A stretch of DNA of 64,000 nucleotides from Sycobia sp. Sy_11 (Eukaryota; Arthropoda; Insecta; Hymenoptera; Epichrysomallidae). Shown one piece after another: positions 1 to 11,198 of this stretch. The stretch's first letter is position 1. Every line of letters starts with the position of its first letter. A program made the position numbers and the translations under genes. The stretch lies in contig JACCIC010000178.1 in assembly GCA_018907035.1 (NCBI GenBank), forward strand, positions 620,001-684,000, in the 5' to 3' direction. The notes beneath the pieces were generated by a model, which saw only the letters and a list, made by a program, of their open reading frames with translations, was not told the origin of the DNA and searched no databases.

Positions 1-1600
1 TGGCGGGCGTGGCGATGACACACGTCACAGCCTTCGCATCTGTCGTCTTAGTCGATATACAGCAATTAGAGCTCAAGCAACTCGATCAGCTGCTCGCTCG
101 AGTGCTGTCCTGTGACGATGAGCCTCTCGGGTGCACGACGTCGACAGAGCATGAAATAAATGTCGGGGCCGCTCGACCTATTCAACGGTATTACCCAGTC
201 TTTCAAAAAATTGAGCGAAAAATGCACGAGCAAGTCGATGACATGCTCAAGAGCGGAGTCATCGAGCCATCGACGAGCAGGTCGTTTAGCCCCGTCGTCA
301 TGATTTAGAAAGCCGATAGCAAGTATCCCTTCTGTGTTGATTTTCGGAAAGTCAACGCAGTATCCCATGCAAATACCTACCCACTACCTTAGATGGATAC
401 CATTCTGCGCAAACTGCAAAAGGCAAGATACATCTCCACGCTCGATCTCAGCAGTACGTATTACCAAATACTACTGCATCGAGTGTCGAGGCCGATCATT
501 GCGTTTGCAGTGCCGGAAAAGGGACGTTTTCAGTTCGCCTGGATGCCATATGAGTTGAGCTAGGCCGACGCCACCTTTCTACGACTCATCGACCGTATGA
601 TCGGGCCCGAGGTCGAGCCTTACGCGTTCTCTTACCTCGACAGCTTAATTATACTGATAGAATCGTTCGCGGAGCTCTTGAAGTGGCTTGAGCATGTGCT
701 AAAGCGCCTAAGGGCGGCAGGGCTCACGATAAACCACGAGAAGAGCGAATTTTGCCGGATCGACGTGAAGTACCTCGGCGTCCTGCTAAACTATGAAGGT
801 TTTAGGACCGAGCTGGCGAAGGTCGAGCCGATCCTCGCATATTCGGCCCTCCGTAATCCACAGCAACTACCGCGCTTTATGAGGATGGCCTCCTGATATC
901 GCAAGCTTTTGCGCGACTTTACGAGCACCGCAGAGCCTCTGATGCGGCTCACGAAAAAGGACTGCCATTATGACTGGGGCTGAGAGCAAGAGCACGAGTT
1001 TGAGCGGATGAATGCGCTCATCATGTCTGCATCTATTCTGCAAAGACCACGCTTCGAGGAAACGTTCGTTGTACAGACGCATGCAAGCAACACGGGCCTT
1101 GGCACTGTGCTACTGCAGGTCATCGTCGGAGACGAGCGAGTGCTCGAGCTTGCAAGCCGGACGATGACCTCCGGCGAGCGCAACTATAATGTTATGGAGC
1201 GTGAGTGTCTCGCCGTACTCTGGGCCGTACAGAAGTTTCGGCCGTACTTGGAAGGCGATCACTTTCAAATGATAACCGACCATAGGTCTCTTTGCTGGAC
1301 CCGACGGGCCGCCTCACCTACTGGGCGTTTGAATACAAGGACACAGCTACGAGGTTAGAATCGCAAAGGGGCGCTGAACTACATGCTCGAAGCTCTCTCT
1401 CGTGTGCACGGAGAAGACAGTCCAGAGCTCTGCGGGCAATGATGCCAGAGGGATCGACGGATACTTAATATTTGCAACGAAGATGTCGTCCAGAAGGATC
1501 AGTCGTCTTATTCCATCTGGAAAGTAACAAGCGCGCAGCTTTACCACTGCCGGCCTAGCCTGACGACCGGCTGTGACATCGAAGATGTCCCCTGTGCTCT
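1..1600 (+). pseudogene. Ty3/gypsy pol, degenerate (RT, RNase H, start of integrase)
   Basis: Remains of a gypsy-type polyprotein read in several frames. Near 126-308 is the start of reverse transcriptase (RYYPV...VIEPSTSRSFSPVVM). Around 310-480 the fingers/palm follow with a stop and frame changes. Near 620-660 the catalytic box reads YLDS instead of YLDD. RNase H is at 1008-1290: the first catalytic residue is changed (QTHAS where the family has TDAS), while ERECLAVLWAV and ITDH are kept. A weak integrase-proximal segment reaches about 1590. The lost catalytic aspartates and multiple stops make it a dead copy. It is the same broad family as the pol at 20401-23500. The copy begins outside the window. 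Confidence 0.88.
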
Positions 1601-1602
1601 TC

Positions 1603-1616
1603 GGGGGGGGGGGGGG
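1603..1616. repeat. Poly-G run of 14
   Basis: An uninterrupted run of G lies exactly where recognisable gypsy pol ends and the LTR-like block begins. It could be a polypurine-type boundary or slippage, and it is a likely sequencing weak spot. Confidence 0.8.
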
Positions 1617-2848
1617 TGTGCTGAAGAATAAATGAAGAGGTCTGCTAATGAAAAGGTGTACGATTGTTGTTTTCCCTGTCACTTTCTTCCTACGCGTCCG
1701 TGCGTCCGAGTAGCAGAGATGATCAGTACTTCCTCCTTGGCCGGCGTCTGGAGGGGGGTGTGAAGGTTGGTACGCTGCACCGCGCGAGCAGCGGTCGACC
1801 GTGTGTGTCCGCGCAGATGTAAACAAAATCGAGCCGGGCTCGAGTTTGTGTGCTCGAATAGGAGGACATGCATTAGCCGCTGCGTGCAGACGAAAAGAAA
1901 AAAAAGGTTTTCTCTCGTGAGAGTAGTTGTGTAGTTATCGGACAGAGAGAAATACGATGTGTTCATACGCTCGCGCTCTCGTTCTGCAGCCGCAGGGCGC
2001 TTCATCGAGTCTGAACACAGCGTCCGGACGACCGGGCATCAAACAGCCGCTCGAGACGACGGACCAGCGATGCCGCTTGTGCACCGTCGGAAGGTTGCTG
2101 CACTAAGGCAGGGGCTGGATCTTTGACTCGCCGTGAGACGTTTTGCCACGACTGTCGCGTATATCATCTGAGGGAATCGAGGGAGTGAACGCCGTGCGTG
2201 GCTTTCTCGATCGCGCGTGTGTGTGTACAGCGTCCCTACAGCCCAAGTCGTCCGTTGACCTACTATCGACGAGGGACGCCATCTAGTGCTCAGAAGGCGG
2301 GTGCACCAAGGTGTACACGTGTGTATGGACATGGCGCATATTGTTAATGAAAAGGACCGCGCCTCGCGCGCCGCCCGATGACCGGTCCGTCGGCGCTGGG
2401 CTTATCTGCGCAGGGCTCGCACGGTCCACATTGCCATATGAATTATAACTGTGAAAATTATAATTAAGATTAATTATTATTATTAAGATTATTATTATTA
2501 TCATTATTATTGATATTATATTATTATTATAAATCGGTGGCTCGTCCGATGTTAGACGAGCGGCGACGATAATACCCAACAATTTAATTATAAAAGGGCC
2601 TGCAAAAGGCAAATTCAGGGAGTTCGTCCAGTAAACCGGCTGATCCGAAGTCGCGTCACTTGAACTCCTCCCGGAGCTATAAACTGTCCAGAACTCAGAA
2701 AGTCCTGTCGTTTAAATTCCCCGCGTGGAAACTCGCATCGGGTATCCGATTTGTCAAATCAATAGAAGTCCGATTATATTCCGATAATCTTATTATTATA
2801 TAACTGTTATTATTCTTATTATCAAGAATGGGCAATGGCGAAGTTACA
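1617..2848 (+). mobile_element. LTR-like block following gypsy pol
   Basis: This is non-coding sequence with the architecture of the two long LTRs at 26527 and 58895: a GC-rich left part, a run of TTATTATT repeats, a TATA box (TATAAAA at about 2589), a short hairpin directly after it, a region of ...AGCTAT...CCAGAACTC..., and a 3' end in GTTACA at 2843-2848. The sequence is too diverged to be the same family. I infer that it is the 3' LTR of the pol at 1-1600. The left boundary is uncertain and no target duplication was identified. Confidence 0.5.
2589..2616 (+). promoter_or_regulatory. TATA box with immediate downstream hairpin
   Basis: TATAAAAGGG is followed by a GCCT...AGGC stem. The same arrangement with different stem bases occurs in the LTRs at 27956 and 59927, which suggests the core promoter and 5' RNA end of an LTR element. 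Confidence 0.45.
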
Positions 2849-4129
2849 GATCTGTTGTATGTATGATATATTGTGAATAATATTTAGATTTCAAGGTCAG
2901 CCTTACCTTTCTATCAGTGTGAGTTAGTTTCTTTATATATAGTGACTTAAATGCAAGTAACTAGTGGGCGCTAAAAAGTTTTCTATAATTACGTTTGTAT
3001 CAAAATTTTTAATTATATTTATTATATTTGAAATGAATTCTCATGATGAATTGGCCTATCTTTAATTTTAAGCATTGAAGATATCTAAGGAATACTCATA
3101 AATACATTTGAGTTTATAATTGTGCATCTAATCATAAATTATAATATAGTATTCACTTTTACATGAATAATATTATCTGTGTCACTTGCTTTGATTGTAT
3201 TTATTATCATCTTATCTTATTATTATCAATGATCTGAAACTCTATGTAAAATTTTACTTCTAATTTTAATTAGGTGAAAATTTTATTTTAATCTTATAAA
3301 TATTTATAAATACGCATAGCTAAATTGGTTGTGTCCTTTTTTTCATTAAACTCACTCAGTAGATGTATTTTCTAATCTATATTTTCAATTGAAATATCTA
3401 TTTTACAAAGGTATTCTATAGGGGGTATCTATAAGGGTATCTATATTACAGATGGGAGGGAAATCATACATATACATTTTTTTCCTATCACATATACACA
3501 AGAGCCACATCAGCCAAGAGCCATACAATGGGACTGAAGACGCTTTTTTTTGTTTCACGCTCACTGACGCCATGCGACGCATCAAGATGGCCGCCGCTTT
3601 TCTTCGCCAACGTCAGTCGCATATGTAAAGAGTAATGGCCGATACTTACTCTCTCTATGAATTACACGGCCCTTCCGAATTAGGACATGCTTCAAATTTT
3701 TCTTTTCTTTTATATAATTATTCTAAATTACCAAGGGAGATTCTAATTCTTGGAGATAATTACTCTAAATTTCGAATAGTTTCAATTTCCACGCGGGCCT
3801 CACGTTTTGGATTAACGTGCTCTTTTTCACATTATAACTTAGCACTTATCGCTATGCGCGTATTCACGCGATCTTAACTTGCCGGGCTTTGCAATCGATG
3901 AAAGATCTGAAATAGAAGAGGGAATTTCGGGAAAGAAAAGTCACATTAAAGAGAAAATAAGCCTCTATAAAAAACGCAAGAATTCATTACTGCGCTATTA
4001 CTTTAATCGCGAGTTCTCCACGCACTTACAATATTACGACGGATATTTAAACATGGACGCCAGCTACAGTAATAAGAAGCGTAGCCCTTTAATATTATAA
4101 TAATTTACGCGTGGCTCAATCAGTAGACG
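2849..4129. other. AT-rich spacer, no recognisable gene
   Basis: The sequence is mostly AT-rich. Two adjoining open frames (3635-3877 and 3879-4100, plus strand) give proteins I do not recognise. The second is lysine-rich and of low complexity. I see nothing that supports either as a gene. Confidence 0.5.
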
Positions 4130-5118
4130 CTGGACATCCAGAGCAGTTTCCGCGTGGCCAAGGTGCTTGATAATTTGCTTCAAAGGCCGCCCAGCTGTTG
4201 GTCTCGGCCTAAATGGGTCGATACCACTGCTTCGCGTCTTCTTTCAATGTGCTTAGGATCATCCTGATTAGTTCACTTTCTGTCAGACGGGATGAATATC
4301 TACACTCTTCAAGGTCGGACAGATATTTCTTCGGATACTCTTGGTCGGTTCTTGAAAACCCCGAAATGCCCAAGTCTTTTTGGTTCCAGACCGAAGAATG
4401 CGGTCCGCAGCCCCGGCTGCCGTACAGATACACATACCTGGACGATGTTTGCCTGATCGGGTCCCGTTCTAGATATTGTTGTGGACGGGGGGTGGCGGAG
4501 GAAAACAATCTCTGCTAATATTTCCAGTCTGTTGGGTTTATCCTGTGATACTCGTAGGCTGTCGAACGGGTTCGCCTCCATCGTCGTCGGCTGAATTACT
4601 CGCCCCGGGATCTCGATCTGATCCAGGGCAGTCATGGGCGTCCTCGCCCACGTTCGGCACTCTGGCGACGCTTGTAGACGAGAAAATCGTTGACAACACG
4701 AGACTGGTTTGCGCCTTGTGTGGGCGATTAGTCCCAGTCTTCTTCATCCAGCCATTCATGTTCAGCTGACATGTAAGGATGAGTCTTGATTCCAAATTTC
4801 AGCCGTCAGAAGGCCTTTCCTTAGTGTAGGATGATCGCCGTGGTGTAGCTGATCGTACATCTTTCAGGCACCATCGAGCTGGTCCATAATCAGCTCCAAG
4901 GTCGCGTTATTCGCGTCTCTCTTCATCGAAGTAATGGTCACTTCTCGAAGTTTCAATCTCGTGTTTACGATTCCAGGTGTGATCATTCCATTCGAAACGT
5001 GATCCACTTTGCCGTCCCAAGCCGTTAGAAGGAGGCGAGACAGTGGGCGAAAACGATAGTGCATGAGGCTGGGAGATAAAACGGGTATTGGACCCGAATC
5101 ACGTGCCATCGGGCTCAT
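4130..5118 (-). pseudogene. Retrotransposon gag fragment, degenerate
   Basis: Minus-strand frames read a capsid/gag-like region. The best stretch is 4209-4400, with FSRTDQEYPKKYLSDLEECR, then RLTESELIRMILSTLKEDAKQWY, the pattern of insect gypsy gag proteins (capsid segment before the zinc knuckle). Upstream frames at 4538-4795 and 4864-5118 continue it with shifts between them. No zinc knuckle or protease follows, so this is an isolated, frameshifted gag piece. Its pol partner is not visible on the left. Confidence 0.6.
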
Positions 5119-6306
5119 CTGTATAATGGTATCAAAATGCGTATAATAAATTAAAATAATCTGGCGATTACGTTAACCTTGCTACCTCTCAAAGGGATCA
5201 AATGAAGAAAAGAAAACGACTAAGACTTCCAATATCAGCTTCACAGTGTTGATGCTATCTCGTCTAGAGTATTTAAATTTTTTTTTCGTTTCAATAAATT
5301 CTTCAAATTTCAACGATTTCAGATTTATTACTGTTATTGAAAGTATGTATTAAAGTGGGGCGAAGACAACGCGAGCTCATTGGCAAGCGATCGGGATTAG
5401 CCGGTGGGTACAAAGAAAAATATATAAATATATATATGTGATGTGCGTCAAATTATTAATAAATAAAATAAATCAGTAGTTAAATTTCATAACATGTAAT
5501 CAATAATAATAACAATAATAAATTTTAAACTTGGAAATTCAGTTCAGTGTTTCATTATCCCAGGCCCGTCACTTGGTTAGTACGCTCCTAAGCGGTCCAA
5601 CTTTACAAGTTCAAATCGCAAGAGCTCATCGTTGCAAGATGTGAGATTTCCGGATAACCAAAGCAATCACCCCGTCGAAAAAAAATTTTTTTTTCTGGAA
5701 ACCCCAATACTCCGGCCCGCGCATCTGGATGACTTGCGTAACAAGATTTTACGCGACAAAACCACGTCAACTAGTCGAGATGGCAAACAGCGTCTATCAA
5801 ATTTTTCGTATCTTGAACATAAGTATTTTTAAGCCAATCCAGTTTGTTAAACTATTCCTTCGTCGAGATTAGATAATAAAAAAAAAGTTCCTAAAACCAC
5901 AAAAACTCTGAAAAGTACAACCTTTATTAGATTTAAATGCATTGTGTGCAACCTCAACGAAATATTAACAATAAATTTAAGCTGTCAAAATTTTAAACAT
6001 CTCTGTTATGAATTTGATAAATTTTTACTAAATTATAGTTCAAAATTTGCTGACATTACAATTTTACGTGAATAATGGATTTTAAATGTTTTACTTTCAT
6101 GTTGTCTTCTGAACGGTGACTAATGAATTTATTTTGTCATTCAAACTAGATAACATTTCCTAACGCCATAAGATAAATTCATTATAAATAAAGAAATAAA
6201 TAAGACAAGAGATTTTTATATAAATTTAAAATTTTATCTTCATTGATTCATACTGAAAACAAAAAACTCATTACTATATGGAGATTCATACACAAGTGAA
6301 AATCAA
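5119..6306. other. AT-rich spacer, nothing recognisable
   Basis: No coding signal is seen. A weak tRNA-like stretch near 5578-5625 has an A-box-like GGTTAGTACGC and a B-box-like AGTTCAAATC, but no cloverleaf can be closed. Confidence 0.5.
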
Positions 6307-7196
6307 TTAACCCATTAATGTCCAAAACAGAGAAATCGTAACTCTGTTTTCCACCGTGAATCTATCACATATTGCAAGGATATATTCAAAGCGAACATAT
6401 TTTTTCTTTAGTATTTTTTTCTCTACTTTTCATTGCTGGTATTATGGTAGTAAAAAATCAAAAACCTTAAAAAATTTGAGTTATGCAACTTTTTTTTTTT
6501 TAATTTTTTACTCAAAAACAAAGCGTTATATAAGAAAAAGTTAGACAATATAAAGTGCTTAGGATTGTCCAAAAACTATATCTGAATTTTTCGAGACGAT
6601 TCGATGAATTTTTCCAATTTGTTATAAATTGCCAATTGGTAAAATTAAAAAAGTTGCTCAAAACTCAGTGAAAAAAATTAGACATATTCTTTGATTGATT
6701 TTAAGCACTTTTTATCTTGTTGATTTTTTCGTCGAATGCATTATATTCGAGAAAAAAATTTGTGTAAGTTTGGGCAACATTTTGCGCTTCCGGCGCTATT
6801 TTCTAGCTGCCATATTGAATTTCTGGATTCGGGACCAAACTGAATTTAAAGTACAACTCATTTATGCACTCATAGTTGAAAAATAAAGTTCTCTCAACGT
6901 TAACACAACAAGAAATTGTATTTAAAAAAAAAAGTATTGAAATTTTGCATTTTTCTTTGTAAACGTCGCCATATTGGATTTTTGAGTTAAAACTTCGCAA
7001 TTCTGATACTAGAAATGAAAAGTAGAGAAATACTTAAGAAAGTACTTAAATACTGAAAAAATACTTAAGAAAAAGTATGTTTGCTTTGAATATATCCGTG
7101 GAATATGTGATAGATTTACGGTTGAAAACAGAGTTACGATTTCTCGGTTTTGGACATGGGTCGGTGTTGGACATTTTAAGTTCACAGTTGGGTTAA
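6307..7196. mobile_element. piggyBac-like MITE with long terminal inverted repeats
   Basis: The left end is TTAA followed by CCC (6307-6313) and the right end is GGG followed by TTAA (7190-7196), the TTAA target and CCC/GGG ends typical of piggyBac elements. Inside, 6311-6435 and about 7030-7160 are inverted copies of each other over more than 110 bp with few mismatches. The right end carries about 30 extra bases before the GGG, apparently an internal duplication of the ATGTCCAA motif. There is no transposase frame, so the element is non-autonomous. The family call rests on the ends only. Confidence 0.65.
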
Positions 7197-7713
7197 ACAC
7201 TTTAAGTTAAACACTTTAAGTTCACTGTTTTACTATAGAATAAAAAAATTTTGTTTTAACCTTAAGTTTATTGTTAACAGCAAATAGATGAACCGTTTAA
7301 CAATTCATTTATGTCTGAAAATATACATCTCTCTTACTTCGAATAACATTGCAAAATTTATTTCAAATATAACCAGAATCATTGTCGAATATGAGCATAA
7401 TTATTGGTGATTCTCCACGACAGCAGTTTGTTAAAAGACTATTATTAATCATACGAGCGTAGTCAAATTGCGAATGTTAGACACTTTGTATATTGTAATA
7501 ATATAAGTTTCACGAGGAAATAATTTGTAATTCCAAAAAAATATTGCATTTTAGCCGTCAATAAACCTCAATAAAATACTTATTCATTCACTCAAATTTT
7601 TTTGTTTGAAAACACAAAAAAAAAACAATTATTAGAACAAAGTATCAATTGGTGAACATTAAAATTAGAATTCCCGTACAAGAATGTTATTTAGGCCGCT
7701 TATTTGAAAATTA
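7197..7713. other. AT-rich spacer
   Basis: It opens with a short tandem duplication (AACACTTTAAGTT twice, 7197-7226). Nothing else is recognised. Confidence 0.5.
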
Positions 7714-8937
7714 ACTGTGCGAGTATTCAATGGTTACATATGTCACAATCAAAGCTTATTCATATGTCAACAATTCCATACTAACACATTAGTTAAAATT
7801 TTTTCGCATCATAAATTTTTGATATCGTGAAAATGTCGAAATTTGAGCCGAGTCGACGTCATTTGCGGGAAGTTTCACTTTATTTGAAGAAATCTGCTGC
7901 CGAGACGCATCGATTGCTTCAGGAGGCTTATGAAGAAGGTTGTGTCGATGATTCAAGTGTTCGCGGATGGTTTCGACGCTTCAAAAGCGGTGATTTCGAC
8001 GTGGAAGACAAGGAGCGTTCCGGGCGGCCGCAAATCTTTGAAGATCGAGAATTGGCGACTTTGCTTGATGAAGATTCTTGTCAAACGCAAGAAGAACTTG
8101 CTGAAGCATTGGGAGTTGACCGAACAACCATTTCCAAGCGTTTGAAAGCCATGGGAATGATCCAAAAGCAAGGAAATTGGGTGCCTTACGAACTGAAGCT
8201 GAGAGACGTCGAACGGCGTTTTTTCACTTGCGAACAGCTGCTTCAGCGACATAAAAGAAAGGGTTTTCTGCATCGTATCGTGACTGGCGATGAAAAGTGG
8301 ATACGTTACGATAATCCGAAGCGAAGAAAATCATGGGGACTACCCGGCCATGCATCATCATCGACGGCCAAGCCAAATATTCATGGCGCCAAGCTCATGC
8401 TCTGTATATGGTGGGACCAGCTAGGTGTGGTTTACTGTGAGCTTCTGAAACCGAATGAAAGGATCACAGGCGAGGTCTATCGACGACAATTGATGCGTTT
8501 GAGCCGCGCACTGCGAGAAAAACGGCCACAATACTCCGACAGGCACGACAAAGTTATTTTGCAACATGACAATGCTCGCCCACATGTTGCACCGCCGGTG
8601 AAAACATACTTAGAAACGCTCAAATGGGAAGTCCTACCCCACCCGCCGTATAGTCCAGACGTTGCTCCGTCTGATTACCATCTCTTCAGATCGATGACGC
8701 ATGGCCTGGCTGACCAGCACTTCCATTCCTACGAGGAAGCCAAAAAATGGGTGGATGACTGGATAGAGGCCAAACCGGTCGAATTTTTTCGCAACGGGAT
8801 TCGTATGTTGCCAGAAAGATGGGAAAAAGGTGTAGCTAGCGATGGCCAATACTTTCAATAATTCATTTGTAACCATTTTTTCACAATAAAGGCTCAAAAT
8901 TTGAAAAAAAACGGGAAAGACTTATTCACATACCTGA
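7714..8937 (+). mobile_element. mariner element, copy 1, 5' truncated
   Basis: The body aligns with the full-length copy at 54786-56071. Its 3' terminal repeat is present (reverse complement of TCAGGTATGTGAATAAGTC, ending at 8937, followed by TA). The match begins at about 7714, so the first 60 or so bases, including the whole 5' terminal repeat, are missing. The transposase frame is open, but the element should not be mobilisable as a unit. Confidence 0.85.
7833..8861 (+). CDS. mariner transposase (DD34D), open frame of 342 residues
   Basis: This is a cut-and-paste transposase that would bind mariner terminal repeats and integrate at TA. In order there are: an N-terminal helix-turn-helix around residues 1-55 ending in WFRRFKSGDFDVEDKERSGR; a second helix-turn-helix (LAEALGVDRTTISKRLKAMG); the linker motif WVPYEL (WVPHEL in most mariners); and the catalytic triad in VTGDEKW, LQHDNARPH and PPYSPDVAPSDYHLF. 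Thirty-four residues lie between the second and third aspartates. I chose ATG 7833 because it matches the family start MSKFEPS; an upstream GTG is in frame. Compared with the copy at 54862 it lacks three residues (WFN) in the first helical region, a 9-base deletion. Activity is unknown. Confidence 0.93.
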   Translation: MSKFEPSRRHLREVSLYLKKSAAETHRLLQEAYEEGCVDDSSVRGWFRRFKSGDFDVEDKERSGRPQIFEDRELATLLDEDSCQTQEELAEALGVDRTTISKRLKAMGMIQKQGNWVPYELKLRDVERRFFTCEQLLQRHKRKGFLHRIVTGDEKWIRYDNPKRRKSWGLPGHASSSTAKPNIHGAKLMLCIWWDQLGVVYCELLKPNERITGEVYRRQLMRLSRALREKRPQYSDRHDKVILQHDNARPHVAPPVKTYLETLKWEVLPHPPYSPDVAPSDYHLFRSMTHGLADQHFHSYEEAKKWVDDWIEAKPVEFFRNGIRMLPERWEKGVASDGQYFQ

Positions 8938-9141
8938 TATGTTATGCATACAATCAAAGGATCCATACTTAGAAATAAATAAAGTATTCACCAATTTTTT
9001 TAGAATTAATTTATTGAATTCAGAATTACAAATTTATTTATTTCATTAGCTTATCTTATATGACACACATTTTTTTTTGCTCGTATACTATAATACTTTC
9101 GTTCGACTTTGAAAGGAGCTCTACTTTAAGAATATATCGAG
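8938..9141. other. Spacer between mariner and Polinton-like block
   Basis: AT-rich sequence. The Polinton terminal repeat might lie here, but I cannot identify one. Confidence 0.4.
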
Positions 9142-9619
9142 TTAGTATTTTTTTAATAATTTTACATTGTGCAGAGCACACGTAACTTTGTATGCTGCAT
9201 TATGATTGGTGCATATTGTGAGGGTATTCTTGCGCTTCTGTTTCTTTCACTCGCAGAATGGTAAATCACAGTATTAATATCGTAAACGATAAAATTATAT
9301 CTTTTAAATCTAGCTAACCATTCTTTTTTTATTACTGCATCGGTTAATATTTTAGTTGCATTCGCTAAATCTTCATAAAGTATATTGACAATTTTATTAT
9401 AACAAAACTGTCCTGAATTTCACGAAATACCATGATAATTCATTTCAAGCCATCTATTTTGCGCTTTGATATGATCTGGAAGTCGTTCACGAGAAAATGG
9501 CTTTTTAAATAAAAATACTATAGGTCTGGATCGTCGTGGAGTGATATAATAGCAAGGTCTTTCAGTAGATATTCATTGTCACCCTGCTTGAAGCCTTGTA
9601 TATCAACGACATACTCCAT
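9142..9619 (-). pseudogene. Conserved Polinton-associated ORF, degenerate
   Basis: It starts at ATG 9619 with MEYVVDIQGFKQ, an opening I remember from a protein found repeatedly beside Polinton-like capsid genes in insect genomes; its biochemical role is not known to me. Later frames keep NYHGIS, a YNKIVNIL segment, KKEWLARFK and a NHN...CALHNV tail ending at about 9142, so the homologous region is about 160 codons. It is broken by a stop about 33 codons in, a further stop in the HGIS segment and at least two frame changes. It lies 27 bp downstream of the capsid gene on the same strand. Confidence 0.55.
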
Positions 9620-9646
9620 CTTGACTGAGAGCTTTTAATAAAAATT

Positions 9647-10920
9647 TTACTTATATATTATCACATTCTCATTACCAATACATAACTTCTTAACATCACC
9701 ACTCATAGGATGGTATTGCACGATACGATCATGCAAAATTAAGCAGAAAGTTGACGTATTTATTGGAAAATTATTTTTTTATTCAAATTTTAGGCGTACA
9801 TCAACGGGTGCACTTTTCAGCGACTCGTTTTGCTTTGAACAATCAATAACTATAAGTGGCATATGATCTCGGAAATTAGTTTTCTTTAGAATAGGCCGAG
9901 ACTCCTTATTGTAGTAGACATTTTGAAAATTTGCATACATATCATACAATATCGAATACTGATTGTTAGTAATATCAATATTTAAATTTCCATACGGATA
10001 GTATTGAGAATTGAGAAAAAGTTTAACATTACTGATATCATAATGGTTAAAGCGACTGCAATTTGTATCTTTTTGTCCTTTTCTATTTGTTTGAAGTGCG
10101 AGAATAACGAATCGTGGTTTTTCCAGTTGATTAGCCGTTTTCACAGTCCAAACGTGTTTGGATGTAGCGGGAAGGAGCGGATATTCATAGAGCTGCCAAG
10201 TACGAAAACTCATAGAGATAGGATGATTTTTTTCCAAGTGTCTTAGTAGTCGAAGCCTGTATTCATTGGAAACTATGACATATGGCATTAACCATTCCAT
10301 CTTTGTAATCTCTATTTTGAAATTTTCATATAGTTGTGCATTATCAATTGACCTCAGTGTTGCTGTTTGCACAACAGCGTTTAAATCGTTACGTGATCTG
10401 ACAAGAACAAGTTCATGCTTCGCATTAATTATAATTTTACGGTAGTCTTCACTAAAACCGAAAATCATGTTGAGGGGAAGGTATAAATAAAAATAGCCTA
10501 AATTATCGGCGATTGTATTAGACTCTTCTATATCAAACCATCCTACATTTTCTATTATTATACTTTGATTCGGACTTAAAGCAGCCAACCTTTCATAAGG
10601 CTCGTTATTCCAGTATTTTCGCACCCATCAATTTCTATTGTATTCAATTCATATCGAATATCCTCAAATAAGTGACAGATCGCGTTGTTGACAAATTTCG
10701 TATTTTGCAACCTTGCACCATCATTTTTTGTAAGTTTACCACATACACGTAATGAACTACGTGAAGGTAAAAGACACAACTCTTGATGTTAAATAGATAT
10801 ACGAATTTCATCGCTGTTATTAAAATTAGTTGTCGTGTAAGGTTGATGAGCGTGAACCTCATAATGCACAATTGATTCATCAAATGCGACAGGAGATTCT
10901 ATACTTAGAACGTCTGCCAT
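9647..10920 (-). pseudogene. Polinton/adintovirus-type major capsid protein, broken
   Basis: This would be the double jelly-roll hexon protein of a Polinton virion; the fold is inferred from family resemblance. ATG 10920 begins MADVLSIES. An early segment keeps LLPSRSSLRVCGKL and FEDIRYELN. The long open part (about 10600-9780) covers the middle and C-terminal half, with RFNHYDISNVKLFLNSQYYP and HMPLIVIDCSKQ. The last part (9776-9647) ends with a FCLILHDR motif. Three lesions are visible: an in-frame stop near 10790, a one-base frame change near 10593, and a stop at about 9777-9779 that removes the last 44 codons. Overall length (about 424 codons) fits the family. It is followed on the same strand by the conserved ORF at 9142. 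Confidence 0.75.
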
Positions 10921-11037
10921 TTCTTTGCATACAGTTGAAGAAAATACAATTTATTTTCCACCAGAAGACCTATAGACCTATAGTTTTTAGGAATTGAATG
11001 TTTTGAGGCGTAAGTTCCTTAACTGCTAGCTTGTGAT

Positions 11038-11148
11038 TCAGAACTGTCTTCTGACGGAAAGACGATGAGACTTTAATTTTTTTTTCTTACTTTGCTCAGG
11101 CGACTGACTTGTTTGAAAGTCGGAGGAAGACTGATGGTTTTCTGACAT
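11038..11148 (-). CDS. Small ORF between penton-like and capsid genes
   Basis: A 36-codon frame starts MSENHQSSSDFQTSQSPEQS and runs into a lysine run and a basic tail. Serine- and lysine-rich small proteins occur at this position in related elements, but I cannot assign a role. The frame is probably truncated: similar downstream sequence continues in another frame to about 10930, just before the capsid start. Confidence 0.35.
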   Translation of the reverse strand: MSENHQSSSDFQTSQSPEQSKKKKLKSHRLSVRRQF

Positions 11149-11198
11149 GATTGACTGTTAATATATGCAGGAGCGTTGTACATAATTCCCATCGCTCT

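Noticed and set aside
1347..2612. Several minus-strand open frames across the LTR-like block
   Set aside because: Antisense to gypsy pol and LTR sequence, no motifs; treated as shadows.
5140..5420. LTR and primer site for the gag fragment at 4130-5118
   Set aside because: No TG...CA pair, no repeat partner and no convincing primer-site match.
5578..5625. tRNA-like A and B box spacing
   Set aside because: No acceptor stem or anticodon arm can be paired; probably chance.
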